64,000 nucleotides of DNA from NCBI GenBank assembly GCA_963576475.1, contig OY754970.1, forward strand, positions 34,226,619 to 34,290,618, in the 5' to 3' direction. Within the stretch, counting starts at the first letter, position 1; every line of letters starts with the position of its first letter. The position numbers and the translations under genes are program-made. This stretch comes from Molanna angustata (taxonomy: Eukaryota > Arthropoda > Insecta > Trichoptera > Molannidae). Shown here one piece after another: positions 11,581 through 21,832 of the stretch. The notes beneath the pieces were generated by a model. The model was given only the letters and a program-made list of their open reading frames with translations. It searched no databases and was not told the DNA's origin.

Positions 11581-12424
11581 CTAACATTTTGATTGCTTTA
11601 TTACTTTAGACTAGCTTTTATGTCCCGCCGTTGGCCAAGAATGTAATATTGTGATGGAAAAAGCAATCTTTTTTATAATATTGTCACCCAATTATTTTTC
11701 AAAATCGGACTATGAAAAGTGGTTTGAAATATGATTGAATTTGATTGTAAAATGTTCAAGTGATGGCCACAACCCATTATTTTTTATAAAGTGAGAATGA
11801 AGTACAATATACAAAATTTCTGCACGCATGGACTATGCGAAATGGTTTTAAATATGACTGTTTATCAACATTGTAAAGAGATTGGTTTGGCCACAACCCC
11901 CATTTTTAAATATTATCATCGAAATAAATTTTAATATGTACCTATTGAAAATTTAGTAATTTTGGATGTTGGGATGTGGTTAAAATTTGATTAAACAAAT
12001 GTACTGAAAATATCTAGTGTTGGTCACATCATAATATTCGTTTTTATATTTTTGCATCGAGTGTGCATTATATTTTTGCACAATAAGACTAACAGACTTA
12101 AAATTGACACAAAAGTCTACATTTACGAAGAAGAAGAAGACTTAAACTATGGTAAGTAGTTTTTAATTTGAATATAAACGTTGTGAAGAGTTCAGTAATG
12201 GCCACAACCCCCATTCTTTAAATATTGTCAACTAAATCAAATACGTAGGTGTTGAAAATTATTCAAAATAGGATGATATAAATGGTTTAAATTTGATTAA
12301 ACAAAAGTATTGAAAAGATTCTAGTGCAGGTTACATCGTCATATCCCACAATCCATTCGTTTTTACATATGTATTTTCATCAAGTATGCATATCGTTAAA
12401 AATATTTCTGCACAATAGACTATT

Positions 12425-13135
12425 AGACTTAAAACTAACCCAAAAGTCTAGATAAAAAAGAGAAAGATAAGTATAAGACTATACGAAATAGTTTGTATAA
12501 AAAACTATCCCAATGGTCTACGTAAAATAAGTTAAAATACATAAAATAGAAGAAGAAGATTAATCTATAGGAAATAGTTTGTATAAAATTCACCCAAGTT
12601 CTACATAAAATAAGAAAACGAAGAAAAAGACTAAAGGAAATAGTTTGTGTAAAAACTGACTACATAAGTAAGATCTACATAAAAAAAGATGAATTAGACA
12701 ATAGGAGTATGTATAAAAGCTCACCCAAAGGTCTACAAAAAAGAAGAAGAATTAGACTATTGGAAATTGTTTGTATAAAAACTGACCAAAGGTCTACATA
12801 AAAGAAGATGAATAAGACTATAGGAAATAGTTAATATAAAAACTGATTCAAAGGTCTATTTAAAAGAATAATAATTAAACTATAGAAAAAGTTTGTATAA
12901 AAACTCACCTTTGGTCTACATAAAAGAAAAAGAAATTAATAAGACTATTGGAAATAGTTTGTATTAAAACTCTCCCAAAAGTCTACGTAAATGAAGAAGA
13001 ATAATTAGACTATAGGAAATAATTTTTATAAAAACTGACCCAAATGTATACATAAAAGAAGAAGAAAATGAATTAGACTATAGGAAATAGTTTGTATAAA
13101 AACTGTCCTAAAGGTCTACATAAAATTAAGAAAAA
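12425..13135. repeat. Minisatellite, about 60-bp unit (Helitron unit 2)
   Basis: Roughly eleven copies of the GGAAATAGTTTGTATAAA / GGTCTACATAAAAGAAGA unit, more than in unit 1. Confidence 0.85.
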
Positions 13136-13139
13136 GAAA

Positions 13140-13285
13140 AAGACCCGTCGCTTCAGACCCTTCAGTACCTCCCGTCGCTTCAGACCCTTCAGTACCTCCC
13201 GTCCCTTCAAGCCCTTCAGTACCTCCCGTCCCTTCAATTCCTCATTACGTCCCTTCCCTTCATTAATTACATCCCGTCTCTTCAG
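13140..13285. repeat. CCCTTCAGTACCTCCCGT short tandem array (unit 2)
   Basis: Counterpart of 9836-10005. It creates a spurious R/P/F/S-repeat reading frame at 13092-13304. Confidence 0.8.
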
Positions 13286-13289
13286 TCGG

Positions 13290-14165
13290 TTAAGAAAAGT
13301 TTAAATCCAGAAACCATCCTGGAAGAACCGCGAAGAGATGAAAAGACCTTCTTTTACCAGGATACTCCACCTTCATAGGTAAAATGACTAAATACACGAA
13401 GAAGAAGAAGAAAAAAGTTCAAATCCAGATACCTGCGAAGATATGGAAGGAAAATTGGACCTTCTTCTCCCAGGATAGTCCACCTTCATAGGTAAAATGA
13501 CCAAATGCACGATGAAGAAGAAGAAGAAAAAAGTTTATATCCAGAAACCGTCTTGGAAGACCTGCTAAGAGATAGAAGGACAGTTGGACCTTCTTCTCCC
13601 AGGATTCTCCAACTTCATAGGTAAAATGACCAAAAATACACGATGAAGAAGAAGAAGAAGAAGAAGAAAAAAGTTTAAATCCAGAAACCTGTGAAGAGAT
13701 GGAAGGAAAATTGGACCTTCTTCTCCCAGGTTAGTCCACCTTCATAGGTAAAATGACTAAATAGACGATGAAGAAGAAGAAGAAAATAGTTTAAATCCAG
13801 AAACCTGCGAAGAGATGGAAGGAAAATTGGACCTTCATCTCCCAGGATAGTTCATCTTCATAGGTAAGATGACCAAATACACGATGAAGAAAAAAAAGAA
13901 AAAAGTTTAAACCCAGAAACCTGTGAAGAGATGGTCGGAAAATGGGACCTTCTTCTCCCAGGATAGTCCACCTTCATAGGTAAAATAACCAAATACACGA
14001 TGAAGAAGAAGAAGAAAAAAGTTAAAATCCACAAACCGTCCTGGAAGACCTGCGAAGAGATGGAGGGACAGTCGGACATTCTTTTCCCAGGATACTCCCC
14101 CTTCATAGGTTAAATGACCAAATACACGAAGAAGAAGAAGAATAAGAAAAAAGTTTAAATCCAGA
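13290..14165. repeat. Minisatellite, about 120-bp unit, 7 copies (Helitron unit 2)
   Basis: Seven units of the same sequence as 10014-10640 plus a terminal partial unit, against five in unit 1. The order of variant units (for example the one with CATCTCCCAGGATAGTTCATC) is largely shared, so the arrays descend from one ancestor and then changed in copy number. Confidence 0.85.
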
Positions 14166-15057
14166 AACCATCCCGGGCACACGCTCGACAATTCACCAAA
14201 GTTTCATTGTAATCGGACAAACGGTTTAGGAGTACATCGCATACAATTTTCCGATAGGAAATCAGTATATTGTTGATTTGTAAGTAAATAGTAATAGGTA
14301 GGTACCTACCTACAACAATATTCTAAAGAAATTCTATTCATAACAAATTTTATTTGAAAATCAGAATCTTTCCGTTACCATAGTAACCATTCCAATACGT
14401 TAAAAATATCAAATGGTTTGAGACTTTTTTGAATATGTAGGTACCTACATTGGTTTGTTCGATGCCATAAAAATGAAAATTGTCCGAAATATCAAATATT
14501 ATATACAAATTATGCAATTTTATTTTGCCCATATCTTTACTAATAATTAACAGACTTTTACAATATACGTCTTAAAACTTGCTGTAATGTCTTGTGTTTC
14601 ATTTTATTATTTCATAATTATATTTATTTCAAAGGTTTATTATTTTCAAGAACGTATTCATTCGGTAGGAAAATGAAATATTGTATGAAAAGATATTAAA
14701 ATGGCGGCATTTATGTACAAAACGCTTACTTTAAAAATAAGTTAAACATTATAATTATACAAAATATTCACCATGTTTTTCACTTAAACGCTAAGTTATA
14801 CTGGAAAGTAAATTTTTTTCGTGTAAATACGTACTTCTAACTTTTAAACTAACAGATATATGCGTGCAAAATGTACACTTTTTTGACAGATACGACTTGG
14901 AAAATTTTGTATGAAAAAAATAATTATTGAAATATTTTTAAAATTCAGCATTTTTATCGCATTATTTTTAGCGTGACACTGCATCAGGTATACAGGTACA
15001 CGTTCGCACATAAATTAGATTTTTAGATGCTCTTGGTTTTTCAGAAGGCGTGAGACA

Positions 15058-15094
15058 AACACACACGCACACATACACACACACACACATACAC
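15058..15094. repeat. (CA)n microsatellite
   Basis: Interrupted CA repeat near the TC end of Helitron unit 2. Confidence 0.85.
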
Positions 15095-15123
15095 TAACAT
15101 TTTGATTGCTTTATTACTTTAGA

Positions 15124-15922
15124 TAATGCTTGCTTTTTTGAATGCATATAAAGGAATCTTCTCATTTTTATAACCTTGTAAAACATCCCCAGACGTATTG
15201 AAGACTTCTTTAACTACATTATGATCTTGTAGTTTGACATTGATATACTCTAATTTTTGTTCTAGTTTTATGTACTTGATCATCGTGCCTTTCATTGAAC
15301 AATCGTTTATATGTGATGGTCTACCATGTGAAAATACTTTCCATTAAGTCTTTCAATCTTTTTAATCCTCGTGGGTGCACATTTGATTATTTCTGAAAAC
15401 GTACTCGCGCTTGATAATTCTGTGTGAGAATCGGCATATTGTTTATTCATGGGAATAGATTTAAACGTAATAATATCACTTCAAACGCACCATCGAGTGC
15501 AAAAGCTAGATACCCGGTTCTAAATCATCGAGCTGTGTCCAAAGTATTGTGATGGCCTCATTATGAGTTTTCTCTTTGAAATGAGGCAGTGATAATAATA
15601 TTAATATTTTGAACGCATAGTTGAGCGAGGGGGGTGTGGCATTCATATGAAATATGTACAGAATTAATGTAAAACCATAAATAAAGATAATTAGCGCCCG
15701 GCTGGAATGTTTGATAGCGAGTCATTGTTCATAGTTCTATGTTCCAATCCTACATAAGTCTATATTCACACCAGTCGCTTGCATTGCACTAATGTGATTA
15801 TTGAACATATTTTTGATTTGTGATGTACCGCCGTTATTGAAATTTGTTAATTGGAAATTATTTATTTTCAAAGTTGATGCAGTATTGAAATCGATTTGCG
15901 GCATAGAAATCTTTTAATAATA
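15124..15922. other. AT-rich intergenic DNA, no gene seen
   Basis: Flank of the Helitron dimer. No coding or repeat structure is recognised. Confidence 0.45.
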
Positions 15923-16290
15923 ATAAATAATAATAAATTGGGATAATTTTTATAGCGCCGTTTTTGTGATAACCTCACCTCAAGGGCGCTTTGAATATAA
16001 CTATTACAGGTTTTTGTAAGACTCGCGGAAGAAGTGAGTTTTCAGGTGTTTCCTGAATAGTGCTAAGTTGTCGATTTGCCTCAGTTCAGGTGGTAGTTTA
16101 TTCCACGAGGCTGGTCCAGCCACAGCAAAAGCACGATCACCGAAGGATGTAGTGTTGACTCTATTTATTTCAGTTAACTTGCCAATCATGGATGTGGTGG
16201 CTGACCGAAGTGTTTGTTGTCGCTCGTTTACGGTGAGAGGGATGCAGAAGTCTGAGAGATACCTATGTAAAAATATTCGAAATCATAATT
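15923..16290 (-). pseudogene. CR1/L2-type LINE 3' end, 5'-truncated
   Basis: The minus strand encodes RYLSDFCIPLTVNERQQTLR, then NTTSFGDRAFAVAGPASWNK and LPPELRQIDNLALFRKHLKT before a stop near 16004. The 'T..FG.RAF.VAGP..WN.LP..LR...L..F...LKT' pattern is the usual C-terminus of CR1/L2-group LINE reverse transcriptases. The 3' UTR (GGCGCTATAAAAATTATCCC) runs into an ATTATTATT tail near 15925, as expected for this group. All catalytic RT motifs are absent. Confidence 0.75.
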
Positions 16291-16395
16291 GAAAAAAAAA
16301 AATAAAATTTATGTTGTTCATTAGCTCATTTTCTTACGAAACAATCGTTAATAACATTATTTTAAAATTATCCTATCTCCTTCCGGGTATCGCTT

Positions 16396-16409
16396 CACCA
16401 TATACATTT
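16396..16409. repeat. Target-site duplication of the I-type LINE, left copy
   Basis: CACCATATACATTT here and at 22038-22051, 14/14 identical, directly flanking the element; the poly-T (poly-A tail) begins within it. Confidence 0.9.
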
Positions 16410-16552
16410 TTTTTTTTTTTTTTGTTGGCTCTTCACCCGTTAAGAGTGTTCTCAGCCATCTAAGTTAAAATATTAAACTGTCAAAATAGAGAAACCTAAA
16501 TTATTTTTGTATATTTATTTTACTTCGATCAATTTAAATTTTATGAACAGAG

Positions 16553-19500
16553 TTAAATTTTAATGTCATTAATTTTGATGAATTTTTTGAGCAAAATGTT
16601 TACCTGCCTGGAATTGTAGCTCAACAATGTCCTCACATTTGTTGGCATTGGAACCCCAATCTCTGTGAGGTCGGTAAAAAAGGACGGATACCTATCGTTT
16701 ATGGGGCATTCAAGAAACAAATGATCCAGTGTCTCATCACCAATCATACATTCGCAGAGACTGCTATCAATGATCCCTATTTTTTTTAAATGCTCTCTGG
16801 TACAACAGTGTCCCATGCGGATACGACACATAACGCTGATGGAATGTTTGTCAAAAGCTTTATCATGGAACCATGGCTTATTGACAATTGTTTGTTGGGT
16901 CGTTTTGTAAAGTCTACCCTTTTTCAGTGAGCTTGTGTCCCAATATAACTGCCATTTATTCATCAGACGGTTTTTTGCGATTGGTAGGAGATCGTTTTGT
17001 GTAATATTGGGATGTGTCCGTGTGTTTCCATATGTTGCTCTCTTAGCCAATTCATCCGCTTTCTCATTTCCTGGTATACCACAGTGACTTGGTATCCATG
17101 CCAGACAAAGTTTTCTGTTTTGGTTGCATATTTCTTTAATTTTTTTCCATATATCTATACAGTAGTGGTCATCACTATACAAAATAGGGGATTTAGAGAG
17201 TTTTTCGAGTGTACTTAAGGAATCGGTCAATATTAATGTCTTTAAGAATCGTTTTTTATTTGCATAGTTCAAAGCCTCTATTATAGCTATACATTCTGCT
17301 GAGAATATTGTAGAATCTTTATGGAGAGTCAAAAGTAATTCAACTTTATCTGAATCACTAAATACTGCTGCTCCAGTATTGCTTTTGCAGTCCATTTTTG
17401 ATCCATCCGTATAAAGTATTTTCCAGTCATTCCATTTGGATTCAATTACGTGTTTAAGTCTTTTAGATGCAAAAGCATCTGGAGTTATTCCTAATGAGTG
17501 GATTATGTTTGGCGGCTCGATTAAATTTTGATAGGGTAATGAGTAAACTGGGAGTGTCTCAGATTTAATGAAATCCGATGAGTATTGGTCTAAAAAGGTG
17601 AGGCTATTTACAAGAGGAGGGGAGATTTTATGTTTCCAAAATGGTGATTGATTTGTGAATATTTTAAGCATAGCGATTTTTCTAATTAGAGGGTGGAATT
17701 TAATAATATTGCATTTTAAAACAAATTTATCTGACAGATACTGTTTTCTCAGCTCAAGTGGTGGGTCCACGGCTTCCACCTGGAGTGCACATACCGGTGT
17801 CGATTTCATAGCGCCTAATATAAGTCTCAGACCTTCAAATTGTATTCTATCTAAGCGTTGTAAATTTTTCTTGGAAATTGGACTAAGTAAAAACGCTCCA
17901 TAGTCGATTTGACTGCGAACGTATGATATATACATTAAACGTAGAACAGAAGGGTGACCTCCCCACCAAGTACGGGTTACAGCTCGCATTGCATTTAGTC
18001 CAGACTGACATTTGTTAATGATATGTGTAACTTGAGAGTTCCAAGATAGTCTGGAATCCAAAGTGATACCAAGAAATCTTAATTCCGAAGAGACAGGGAG
18101 GATAATGTCATTTAGTTGAATTTTTATATGTGGTATAGAGCGTTTTTTTGTAAACATAATGGCTTTACATTTGGGAGGACTGGGATTCAGGCCATTTTCA
18201 GATAACCACGAAGAAATATTTTTGAGAGTATTATTCATAATGTTCTCCATTTGTTGGATTTTTTTCCCTGATACATAAATAAAAAAATCGTCTGCATATA
18301 TCAGTAACTGTGCCGAGGGTAACAGTACATGAAAAATCTCGTGAATATAAATATTGAAGAGGATAGGGCTAAGGACTGACCCCTGTGGCAAGCCTCTGTC
18401 GACTTTTCTTTCTTGAGTATCAATTCCTCGAATGTCGAGAATGATTTTTCTATCCAGGAGAATATTCATTATGAAGATGGCTAATTTTAGGGGGATTCCA
18501 ATTCGGAGAAGTTTAGATTTAAGAAGGGAGAGAAGCACATTATCATATGCACTTGTGATATCTAAGCTTACTCCTATGACCTGTTCTTGTCTAGAGAAAG
18601 CTAAAAGAATATCCGTTGTTAAATTGGCTACACTTTCTACTGAGGATTTTTTTTTTCTGAAGCCAAACATATTGTACGGCAAAATATTTTTGTTTTCAAC
18701 GAACCAATCAATTCGTCTTTTTATAATATGTTCTGTTAATTTAAGCAGAGTTGATGATAATGCTATTGGTCTGTAGTTGACACCTGAATTAGGGTCCTTT
18801 AGTGGTTTCAAAATTGGGATAATGAGTTGAGTTTTCCAAGATTCTGGGATAACCCCAGTATCGAACATTATGTTTATTAATTTTAAGAGATATTCAAGAA
18901 TTTTGTCGCTACTATTATGTAAGATAATATATGGGATCCCGTCTATTCCAGGTGAAGTATTTTTTACCACTTGTAAGACTGATTTTAATTCGTCTATTTG
19001 GAATGGGGCATCTAGCCAGTTACTGCTAGTATGTGAATATTGTAACGAGATTTCATCGATGTTAACAGCATACGGTGGGGCCATTTTACTTAAGAAATCT
19101 TCTGACCATAGTTTAGGGCATGATTTAGAAGATGGGGTTTTGTATGAGCCACGAAATTTTCTGATATTATTCCAAACTTCTGAAATTGGAACTTGGATAC
19201 TAAGTGATGTGCAGAAGTCTTTCCACCCTTTTCTTTTCTTGTTTTTGAGGAACCGTTTGACTTTAGCTTGAACATTTTTAAGATACAAGAAATTTTCAAG
19301 TGTCATGTTATGCTTGTAGTCTTTATATGCTTGCTTCCTAATTGACGAATGTTCTTCGCACGCTGAGTCCCACCAAGGAGGAGGTAAGGGATACTTTTTG
19401 AATTTGGGATTCTTTTTAGGTATAAATTTTTCTGATATTTCAATCGTTTTAATAAATTCATCGTAGCATTCTTGTAGGTTTTCTATTGAGGGGGGAGTAA

Positions 19501-20287
19501 ATGTTATATTGGGGTTGTTGGTGTAATGATTATATCCTGACCAATTAGCTTTTCCAAAATTACAAACATTTTTATCGAATTTGTTGTTTCTTTTGGATTT
19601 TGAGTTTTCAATATGAGAGGTATATATGTTTCTGTATGACGGTTGTGAATAATGCAAAATTATTGGAAGATGATCACTATTGAATGGGTCAGAAAGTATT
19701 TTCCAATTCAAGTATGGAGCAATATCGGGACTACATATTGTTAAATCTACTGCGCTGATTCGTTGATTTGGCACAGGGATACGTGTCGGTGATCCGTCGT
19801 TAATAATGCAAAGATTCAACTCATTTAGCAGATCAACTATAATTCTACCTAATTTTGTGCATGATGATGAACCCCACATGTTATGGTGAGCATTAAAATC
19901 TCCCATAATTATAAAGGGATGTTTTATTCGAGAAATTATGGTTCTTAAAATATTTTTGGTGGGTTGGAAATTAGGAGAAATATAAATTGAGACAAAAGTT
20001 GTACCGCCTATTTCCGCAGCAACAACTTGTGATGGACAATTTATTGGTTTTAAATTTATCTGGTTAAAGAAAAATGTGTCTTTTATTAATAACGCAGCTC
20101 CACCTTTGCCATCATGTCTATTATCTTTTAGGCATTGGTAGCCGGGAATTTTGAATGTTTTTTCATCGCGGAGCCAGGTTTCAGATAGTGCCGCTATTTG
20201 AACCTGGTTCTCGGATAGCAATTTTAAAATAGAGTCTTTATTAGGTATTGCACTTCTGCAGTTCCACTGGGCAATATTTAAGGCCAT
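16553..20287 (-). CDS. LINE ORF2 protein: APE endonuclease, reverse transcriptase, RNase H
   Basis: The enzyme for target-primed reverse transcription; it nicks target DNA and copies the element RNA in the nucleus. Its 1244 residues are uninterrupted. APE-type endonuclease (about 1-220): N9 in QWNC, E36 in LSETW, D130/N132 in GDFNAH, D181, and S204-D205-H206. Reverse transcriptase (about 430-760): motif A D576 in SLDITSAYD, motif B RGLPQGSVLSP (631-641), motif C YADD (664-667). RNase H (about 955-1085): the DEDD set D961 (YTDGS), E998, D1022 (LTDS) and D1078, with WIPSHCGIPGNEKADELA. A Cys/His cluster near 1160-1200 (RIRMGHCC, CECMIGDE, DHLFLEC) ends the protein. All catalytic residues checked are present, so the protein could be active. 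The first ATG opens directly on the endonuclease fold, supporting the start. Antisense frames inside it are shadows. Confidence 0.95.
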   Translation of the reverse strand: MALNIAQWNCRSAIPNKDSILKLLSENQVQIAALSETWLRDEKTFKIPGYQCLKDNRHDGKGGAALLIKDTFFFNQINLKPINCPSQVVAAEIGGTTFVSIYISPNFQPTKNILRTIISRIKHPFIIMGDFNAHHNMWGSSSCTKLGRIIVDLLNELNLCIINDGSPTRIPVPNQRISAVDLTICSPDIAPYLNWKILSDPFNSDHLPIILHYSQPSYRNIYTSHIENSKSKRNNKFDKNVCNFGKANWSGYNHYTNNPNITFTPPSIENLQECYDEFIKTIEISEKFIPKKNPKFKKYPLPPPWWDSACEEHSSIRKQAYKDYKHNMTLENFLYLKNVQAKVKRFLKNKKRKGWKDFCTSLSIQVPISEVWNNIRKFRGSYKTPSSKSCPKLWSEDFLSKMAPPYAVNIDEISLQYSHTSSNWLDAPFQIDELKSVLQVVKNTSPGIDGIPYIILHNSSDKILEYLLKLINIMFDTGVIPESWKTQLIIPILKPLKDPNSGVNYRPIALSSTLLKLTEHIIKRRIDWFVENKNILPYNMFGFRKKKSSVESVANLTTDILLAFSRQEQVIGVSLDITSAYDNVLLSLLKSKLLRIGIPLKLAIFIMNILLDRKIILDIRGIDTQERKVDRGLPQGSVLSPILFNIYIHEIFHVLLPSAQLLIYADDFFIYVSGKKIQQMENIMNNTLKNISSWLSENGLNPSPPKCKAIMFTKKRSIPHIKIQLNDIILPVSSELRFLGITLDSRLSWNSQVTHIINKCQSGLNAMRAVTRTWWGGHPSVLRLMYISYVRSQIDYGAFLLSPISKKNLQRLDRIQFEGLRLILGAMKSTPVCALQVEAVDPPLELRKQYLSDKFVLKCNIIKFHPLIRKIAMLKIFTNQSPFWKHKISPPLVNSLTFLDQYSSDFIKSETLPVYSLPYQNLIEPPNIIHSLGITPDAFASKRLKHVIESKWNDWKILYTDGSKMDCKSNTGAAVFSDSDKVELLLTLHKDSTIFSAECIAIIEALNYANKKRFLKTLILTDSLSTLEKLSKSPILYSDDHYCIDIWKKIKEICNQNRKLCLAWIPSHCGIPGNEKADELAKRATYGNTRTHPNITQNDLLPIAKNRLMNKWQLYWDTSSLKKGRLYKTTQQTIVNKPWFHDKAFDKHSISVMCRIRMGHCCTREHLKKIGIIDSSLCECMIGDETLDHLFLECPINDRYPSFFTDLTEIGVPMPTNVRTLLSYNSRQVNILLKKFIKINDIKI

Positions 20288-20339
20288 TTTGTATGAAAGA
20301 TTATACAGGGAATTATTGTGCGAGTTACAAGTTTAAGGT

Positions 20340-21434
20340 CTAATTTGTTTCTGTGATAGAGTTTGAATCGATATCTTCTTTATTTAGGTTGTTATTGAGT
20401 ATATTGACAGTATTTTGTAAGGTGTTATTAATAAGTGCATCGTTGGACGGTACTGAGATATAGTGTTCTGTGGTAAGGAGTTCATGGATCATATTGTATA
20501 TGCAATTTAGAATTATTTCTTTACGACTATAATTAATGTCTTCAGGTATTATTGTATCTGGGGTAGTTTCATTTGTTAACGGGAGAGCACATCCATTTTT
20601 AGGTACTGGATGGTTTCCATTTGGTGCAATTAATAATGAGTTGATTTGTTTTTTATCCAAGTAAGGGGGGGTATTACTATGTTTTTTAAGATTATTTTTG
20701 TTTGAAGGGGTGATTACCCTCCATTTTGGCGTGAAATTATTTTGTGTTTCAATTTTGTTTGAATTGTTGACAGCTTTCGTTTTTTCTGAGTATGATATTT
20801 TCACGGAGGGAAACATTCCAGCTGCTTCGATATACGATATACTTTGGTCAGCCATTACTTTCTTAATGTTCCTCTGTCTTGTCAATTCTGGGCAATTTAT
20901 ATCGATAGCCTGGTGATTTCCCGAGCAATGAACACAAATAGTATTTTCTTGAGTTACATTACATGTGTTTCCAAGATGATGAAGAGTGCATTTAAAACAC
21001 CTAGGTGCTGCAGATTTGCAGTTAGTTTTAGTGTGTCCGTATCTTAAACATTGATGACATTGAATAGTAGGGAATATGTAAGTTTCTACTGGTAGACGAT
21101 TGTAAAAGAGGTAAAGGTGTGATGGGAGTTTTTGCCCTTCGATTGTGACCACAACAGTTTGAGATGGTTTCCATGTCGGGATTTCAATTTTACGGTCTCT
21201 GTAGTTAAGCCTTCGAATTTTTATTATTTTTCCGAATCCCGGAGGGACTTCCAAATTACTTAATATTTCCTCGTCAGAAAGAGATGTAGGTATATCTTTT
21301 ACAACTCCAAGACGAGTTACGTGAAAGGAAGGTATAAATGGTAAGTAGTTGTTTTGTTCTAAAATTTTGTTATTAAGAAAAGTATTTGCTGCTAAATAAT
21401 TTTTGAATTCGATTGCAATTGTGCGTTTACCCAA
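20340..21434 (-). CDS. LINE ORF1 protein, C-terminal part with three CCHC zinc knuckles
   Basis: The RNA-binding, gag-like ORF1 protein, which packages element RNA. In this 364-codon frame a conserved region (about 1-120) precedes three knuckles: CX2CX4HX4C (126-139), CX2CX3HX4C (146-158) and CX2CX3HX6C (167-181), the standard arrangement of Jockey-superfamily ORF1 proteins. A low-complexity, Asn-rich tail follows. The Met at 21434 is probably not the true start: the upstream frame 21392-21832 supplies the N-terminus and runs into this one through an A7 run at 21443-21449. The stop lies 52 bp before the ORF2 ATG. Confidence 0.88.
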   Translation of the reverse strand: MGKRTIAIEFKNYLAANTFLNNKILEQNNYLPFIPSFHVTRLGVVKDIPTSLSDEEILSNLEVPPGFGKIIKIRRLNYRDRKIEIPTWKPSQTVVVTIEGQKLPSHLYLFYNRLPVETYIFPTIQCHQCLRYGHTKTNCKSAAPRCFKCTLHHLGNTCNVTQENTICVHCSGNHQAIDINCPELTRQRNIKKVMADQSISYIEAAGMFPSVKISYSEKTKAVNNSNKIETQNNFTPKWRVITPSNKNNLKKHSNTPPYLDKKQINSLLIAPNGNHPVPKNGCALPLTNETTPDTIIPEDINYSRKEIILNCIYNMIHELLTTEHYISVPSNDALINNTLQNTVNILNNNLNKEDIDSNSITETN

Positions 21435-21832
21435 CGGCTTGATTTTTTTATATTATCAATTTTATTTTTGTAGATAAACGAACCGAATGAGATAGCCTGT
21501 ATTTGAAGACTTTCTCCCGCTACTTTCTTTTGTACATGTACAATAAATGGGGAAAGAGAGGATTCATTATACAGTAAAGAATTCTCTTGGTGTACTGAGG
21601 GGTTTATGTTTGGTTTGAATTTTTTGGATACTGAACTATCCAATAATGTATTATCATGATCTATCGGTGTGGACTGGGCCTTACGAGTTTGTTTTGATGG
21701 CGTACATTCTAATACATTGTTATCTGTTGACTTGGCAACAACGTTACTAGGTAACATTTCGCTAGCACAGCGCATGAAGCGCCGGCAAATTGTTTGCTTA
21801 CCTACCTCCACTAAGCAATTGTTTTGACACAC
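21392..21832 (-). CDS. LINE ORF1 protein, N-terminal part (frame ends after A7 run)
   Basis: A 146-codon frame opening about 205 bp from the element's 5' end with an ATG in a sensible position. It has a polar N-terminus (SKQTRKAQSTP), then a segment (VAGESLQIQAISFGSFIYKN) that leads naturally into the conserved part of ORF1. It leaves the ORF1 frame at the A7 run 21443-21449; beyond that only about 16 unrelated codons remain. One extra A, or a -1 slip, would join it to the zinc-knuckle frame. It is therefore half of one gene, not a separate protein. Confidence 0.82.
   Translation of the reverse strand: MCQNNCLVEVGKQTICRRFMRCASEMLPSNVVAKSTDNNVLECTPSKQTRKAQSTPIDHDNTLLDSSVSKKFKPNINPSVHQENSLLYNESSLSPFIVHVQKKVAGESLQIQAISFGSFIYKNKIDNIKKSSRWVNAQLQSNSKII
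21443..21449 (-). other. A7 frameshift site inside LINE ORF1
   Basis: On the coding strand the upstream frame reads ATA AAA AAA TCA. The seven A's sit in phase X XXY YYZ, and a -1 shift gives AAA ATC AAG, which is exactly the frame of the zinc-knuckle half. The alternative is a simple one-base loss from an A8 run. Confidence 0.75.

Larger units (their letters stand above)
8563..11610 (-). mobile_element. Helitron-like element, tandem unit 1
   Basis: On the minus strand the unit starts TCTAAAGTAATAAAGC (complement of 11610 leftward) and ends GGGACATAAAAGCTAG (8563). The next base outside is T, matching the Helitron rule of a TC start, a CTRR end and insertion between A and T without target duplication. 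A short GCC-AAC-GGC stem-loop lies about 20 nt before the end. No Rep/helicase ORF is present, so it is non-autonomous. It contains about 150-bp degenerate repeats marked by GGCCACAACCC, a roughly 60-bp minisatellite, a CCCTTCAGTACCTCCC array, a roughly 120-bp minisatellite and a (CA)n tract. Confidence 0.75.
11611..15123 (-). mobile_element. Helitron-like element, tandem unit 2
   Basis: Same family and orientation as 8563-11610 and colinear throughout. At 11610/11611 its minus-strand CTAG end joins directly to the TC start of unit 1 with no host base between. Its own TC start (complement of 15122-15123) is preceded on the minus strand by host A, so the outer edges of the dimer obey the A-TC...CTAG-T rule. 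Unit 2 is 465 bp longer, mainly because of minisatellite expansion. It has no transposase ORF. Confidence 0.75.

Noticed and set aside
13092..13304. R-F/K-P-F-S-T-S repeat 'protein'
   Set aside because: Reading frame across the 25-28-bp CCCTTCAGTACC array; frames shift between the two Helitron units.
10014..14165. CRISPR-like appearance of regular repeats
   Set aside because: The repeats are adjacent 60- and 120-bp minisatellite units without unique spacers, in a eukaryotic transposon.
10369..14191. 80-94-codon minus-strand frames inside the Helitron arrays
   Set aside because: They are translations of the 120-bp minisatellite and differ between repeats in stops and frame.
8563..15123. Long terminal repeats of an LTR retrotransposon
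   Set aside because: The two 3-kb units are directly adjacent with no internal region, lack TG..CA ends and target duplications, and contain no gag-pol.
16997..19271. Several plus-strand frames of 70-133 codons
   Set aside because: Antisense shadows of the intact LINE ORF2.
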